DNA from: Paracoccaceae bacterium
GTDB lineage: Bacteria > Pseudomonadota > Alphaproteobacteria > Rhodobacterales > Rhodobacteraceae
Direction of reading: 5' to 3'
NCBI GenBank assembly: GCA_007131945.1
Contig: SLPP01000195.1
Coordinates: 1-19,288 of the forward strand
DNA: 19,288 nucleotides
In this document: positions 16,565 to 19,288 of the stretch, one piece after another
How the letters are laid out: each line of letters opens with the position of its first letter
How positions within the stretch are numbered: the first letter of the stretch is position 1
Translations under genes and position numbers: made by a program
Notes under the pieces: generated by a model
Databases searched by the model: none
What the model saw: only the letters and a program-made list of their open reading frames with translations
What the model was told of the DNA's origin: nothing

Positions 16565-18223
16565 TCAGCGCGGCTCGGCCATCAGTCCCTTGATCAGCGC
16601 CACGCAGCCGAGCAGCAGCACCAGCGCGAAGGGCAGGCCGGTCGAGACCGCCATCGCCTGCAGCGCGACGAGGCCGCCGCCGATCAGGAGCGCCGCCGCC
16701 ACCAGTCCCTCGAAGGTCACCCAGAACACCCGCTGCACCACCGGCGCGTCGATCTTGCCGCCGGCGGTGATCGTGTCGATCACGAGCGAGCCCGAATCCG
16801 ACGAGGTGACGAAGAAGACGACCACCAGGATGATGGCGATGGTCGAGGTGATCGCCGCGAAGGGCAGCTCCGACAGCATGCCGAAGAGCGAAAGCTCCGG
16901 CACATAGGCCTCGATGACATAGCCGTAGACGGCGCTCTCGCTGACCCGCGCGATCACCTGGTCGATCGCCGAACCGCCGAAGGTGGTCATCCAGATCGCC
17001 GAGACGATGGTCGGGATAAGCAGCACGCAGGTGATGAATTCGCGCACCGTGCGGCCGCGGCTGACGCGCGCGATGAACATGCCGACGAAGGGCGACCAGC
17101 TGATCCACCAGGCCCAGTAGAAGGCGGTCCAGCCCTGGCGGAAGCCGTCGTCGTCGCGCCCGACGGGGTTCGACAGCGCCAGGATCTCGGTGACATAGGC
17201 GCCGAGATTGCCGAAGAACTGCCCGACCAGCGTCGCCGTCGGCCCGACGAGGATGACGAAGAGCAGCAATATGCCGGCGAGGATCATGTTCAGCTCGGAC
17301 AGCCGCTTGACGCCGCCGTCGAGCCCGCGCAGCACCGAGATCAGCGCCATCGCGGTGATCACGATGATCAGGATGACGGCGACGGTCACGTCCTCGCCGA
17401 TCCCCTCGATGCCGAAGACGAAGCCGATGCCGGCCGCGGCCTGGCTGGCGCCGAAGCCCAGCGAGGTCGCCAGCCCGAAGAGCGTGGCGAAGACCGCGAG
17501 GATGTCGATGACATGCCCTGTCCAGCCCCAGACGCGCTCGCCGAAGATCGGGTAGAAGATCGAGCGCACGGTCAGCGGCAGGCCCTTGTTGTAGGCAAAG
17601 AGCGCGAGGCTCAGGGCGACGACGGCGTACATCGCCCAGGGATGCAGGCCCCAGTGGTAGATCGTCGCCGCCATCGCCATGCGCCGCGCCGCCTCGACGG
17701 TGGCCGGATCGGCCAGCTCGCCCTCGACCACGCCGATGTCGCGCATCAGCGGCTGGTCGCCCCAGGGGGTGCCGAAGTAGTAGACCGGCTCGAGCACGCC
17801 GAAGAACATCAGCCCGATGCCCATGCCGGCGGCGAAGAGCATCGCGAACCAGCCGGCATAGCTGTAATCCGGCGTCGCGTCGGCGCCGCCGATCCGCACC
17901 TTGCCCAAGGGCGAGATCAGGATGCCGAGGCAGACCAGCACGAAGATGTTGCCGGCGATCATGAAGAACCAGTCGAAGTTCGAGGTCAGGAAGCCGCGCA
18001 GCGCGGTGAAGAGCGGCTCGACCTGGGTCTGGAAGGCGAGCGTCAGGATGACGAAGGCCACCACGACCAGCCCCGAGATGACGAAGACCGGGTTGTGGAT
18101 GTCGAGGCCGAAGGGTCCGATCTGCGGCGTGATGTTCTGCTGGCCGATCTCGTAATCTGTCTCGATGACGTCGGAGGCGCCTTCGGGCGGCGGAAGCGGT
18201 TCGCCTTCGTTACTGTCGGACAT
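16565..18223 (-). CDS. BCCT-family compatible-solute transporter
   Basis: This 552-residue inner-membrane carrier takes up quaternary ammonium compounds such as glycine betaine, choline, carnitine or DMSP, driven by Na+ or H+. It has 12 membrane segments and the family hallmarks: GMGIGLMFFGVLEP in TM3, TIYHWGLHPWAMYA, and the TM8 signature WTAFYWAWWISWSPFVGMFIARVSRGRTVREF spread over about 360-390. The N-terminal tail (1-40) is acidic. The C-terminal tail is very short (ends LMAEPR), unlike the long osmosensing tail of BetP, so stress gating of that kind is not expected. GGGAGA precedes the ATG. A UspA-like gene lies 80 nt upstream on the same strand, and a terminator follows. The substrate cannot be told from sequence. 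Confidence 0.93.
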   Translation of the reverse strand: MSDSNEGEPLPPPEGASDVIETDYEIGQQNITPQIGPFGLDIHNPVFVISGLVVVAFVILTLAFQTQVEPLFTALRGFLTSNFDWFFMIAGNIFVLVCLGILISPLGKVRIGGADATPDYSYAGWFAMLFAAGMGIGLMFFGVLEPVYYFGTPWGDQPLMRDIGVVEGELADPATVEAARRMAMAATIYHWGLHPWAMYAVVALSLALFAYNKGLPLTVRSIFYPIFGERVWGWTGHVIDILAVFATLFGLATSLGFGASQAAAGIGFVFGIEGIGEDVTVAVILIIVITAMALISVLRGLDGGVKRLSELNMILAGILLLFVILVGPTATLVGQFFGNLGAYVTEILALSNPVGRDDDGFRQGWTAFYWAWWISWSPFVGMFIARVSRGRTVREFITCVLLIPTIVSAIWMTTFGGSAIDQVIARVSESAVYGYVIEAYVPELSLFGMLSELPFAAITSTIAIILVVVFFVTSSDSGSLVIDTITAGGKIDAPVVQRVFWVTFEGLVAAALLIGGGLVALQAMAVSTGLPFALVLLLGCVALIKGLMAEPR

Positions 18224-18303
18224 GATTCTCCCTCATCGTTATGTTTTGTCCCGCAGGCCCTCGGATCGCTGCGGCATCGCGCCAAACGGGGCTTGCCGCC
18301 GCC

Positions 18304-18717
18304 TCAACGCACCACGAAGACCGAGATGGTCGCGTGCCCGGCGAGACGGCCGCCATGCGAGCCCCAGAAGTATTCGGCCAGGCCGGGCTTGTGCGAGGCG
18401 ATGACCACGAGATCGGCGCGCGCCTCCTCGGCGGCGCGCAGAAGGATCGCGTCGATGTCGATCGTCGGATCGGTGGCGGTATAGGCGACGGCGTCGATCG
18501 TCAGCCCGTCGGCCTCGCCCCGGGCGCGGGCGAACTCGGCCAGCTTCTCGCCGAATTCCCTGGGGTTGTGCGCGACCGAGGTCGGCGTCTCGGCGGTGAC
18601 CGAGACATAGGTCAGCGCGGCGCCGTAATGTCTGGCCAGATCGGTCGCCGTGTCGAGCGCCTTGGCCAGAATGTCCGGATGCGCCAGATCGACCGGGACC
18701 ACGATGCGTGAATACAT
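18304..18717 (-). CDS. UspA-like universal stress protein linked to the BCCT transporter
   Basis: A 137-residue single-domain universal stress protein. Unlike the other two here it keeps the N-terminal VPVD with D10, the adenine-contacting position in ATP-binding members. The C-terminal block (107-122) again reads ASHKPGL, then EYFWGS, so the first two ATP-loop glycines are replaced. GGAGGG lies close before the ATG. It is followed on the same strand by the BCCT transporter after 80 nt without a visible terminator, so a two-gene operon is likely. A known parallel is TeaD, a UspA protein encoded with and acting on the TeaABC ectoine transporter in Halomonas; a similar regulatory job here is inference. 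Confidence 0.88.
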   Translation of the reverse strand: MYSRIVVPVDLAHPDILAKALDTATDLARHYGAALTYVSVTAETPTSVAHNPREFGEKLAEFARARGEADGLTIDAVAYTATDPTIDIDAILLRAAEEARADLVVIASHKPGLAEYFWGSHGGRLAGHATISVFVVR

Positions 18718-18853
18718 GCTGTTCCCTCCTTCGTGCCGCAGTCTGGACCCGCGCGGCTTTGGCGGTCAACCCTAGCAGCCGAGAAAGCGCGCCATGGTGC
18801 AGAATCGCCGCCCCGCGGGCGTGATGCGACACGGCGGGGACGGTCCGGCGGGC

Positions 18854-19288
18854 CTAGTCGTCGCCGGTCTGCAGCCTGAGCGGCGCGGCGCGGGCGGCCA
18901 GATCGGAGGTCTCCAGCGGCCGCGTCGGGCGCGCCAGCCGGTTGCGCACGACCCAGCGGAGCCGGTGCTCGGCGCGGGTGATGGCGACATAGGCGAGCCG
19001 CTTCCACAGCGCGATCCCGGCCTCGCTGCGCCCCGACCGCGCGGCGGCGTAGAGGTCGGGGGCGAAGACCTGCACCTCGGGCCATTGCGAGCCCTGCGCC
19101 TTGTGGATCGTCACCGCCGCGCCGTGCAGGAAGGCCGCGCCCATCGTCGCGGCGTAGGGGATGACAGGCTCGGCGTCGCCCTCGTGCTCGATCTTGATGA
19201 TCGAGGCGGCCGAGACCTGCGGCTCCTCGGCGCCGATCACGTGCAGGCGCGAGAATCCCGGCCGGCCGCCGGGGCCGAGATAGACGAC
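18854..19288 (-). CDS. SF1 (RecD-like) helicase, C-terminal fragment cut by the window edge
   Basis: The frame is open to the window end, so only the last 144 residues are seen. TIHKAQGSQWPEVQVF is helicase motif V and LAYVAITRAEHRLRWVV is motif VI of superfamily 1B; together with the preceding GAAVTIHKAQ they match the C-terminal domain of RecD, RecD2 and related AAA_30/UvrD_C_2 ATPases. The protein would unwind DNA using ATP. The N-terminal Walker A/B motifs lie outside, so it cannot be decided between RecD2 and a shorter RecD-like helicase common in alphaproteobacteria. It ends 136 bp before the UspA-like gene. Confidence 0.85.
   Translation of the reverse strand, partial: VVYLGPGGRPGFSRLHVIGAEEPQVSAASIIKIEHEGDAEPVIPYAATMGAAFLHGAAVTIHKAQGSQWPEVQVFAPDLYAAARSGRSEAGIALWKRLAYVAITRAEHRLRWVVRNRLARPTRPLETSDLAARAAPLRLQTGDD

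Overview
The window looks like a chromosomal segment of an alphaproteobacterium of the Rhodobacterales (Paracoccaceae / Rhodobacter-Roseobacter type). The reasons are the very high GC content, the eukaryote-like NADP isocitrate dehydrogenase, a GTP cyclohydrolase II with a worn-down RibB-like N-terminal domain, a DUF2793 spike-like protein, anti-Shine-Dalgarno small RNA units, and FnrL-type TTGA-N6-TCAA sites. No rRNA, tRNA, CRISPR array, transposase or integrase was seen. This is mostly housekeeping DNA with several less ordinary islands.

Left part (1-4580). ribA (minus) is divergent from an orphan OmpR-family response regulator (plus); the shared 180-bp region carries two perfect inverted repeats. 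Downstream lie a small exported protein of unknown function and xth (exonuclease III). Around the exported protein are three copies of one compact module: a 16-nt CCTCCC-containing core followed by a GC-rich hairpin and a T-run. I read these as a family of three small RNAs with anti-Shine-Dalgarno cores. An FNR-type dyad lies 35 nt before the third core.

Polysaccharide island (3990-7002, minus). A BcsA-like family 2 glycosyltransferase with an intact C-terminal PilZ domain is followed by a small secreted beta-barrel-like protein. No BcsB or BcsC is visible, so this may be a minimal c-di-GMP-controlled polysaccharide export unit.

Middle (7199-12944). guaB (minus) is divergent from a membrane-anchored alpha/beta hydrolase. 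Then come icd and a DUF2793/beta-helix protein resembling phage or gene-transfer-agent spikes.

Right part (13018-19288). Two tandem UspA-like proteins (minus) are divergent from a cysteine-poor, HupK-like homologue of the [NiFe]-hydrogenase large subunit (plus), with an FNR-type dyad between them. Then, on the minus strand, come a stand-alone Lrp/AsnC ligand-binding domain protein, thpR, a BCCT transporter preceded by a third UspA-like gene, and the C-terminal end of a RecD-like SF1 helicase that runs off the window.

The least expected signals are non-coding: the three small-RNA modules, and a pair of 73-bp intergenic elements (8791-8863 and 15468-15540). Each of these elements has an 18-bp perfect or near-continuous dyad, then exactly 37 nt, then CGTTAACCGSAATGAAAS. 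One copy sits between divergent genes and the other between convergent genes. All functional calls come from motifs read by eye; no database search was run.
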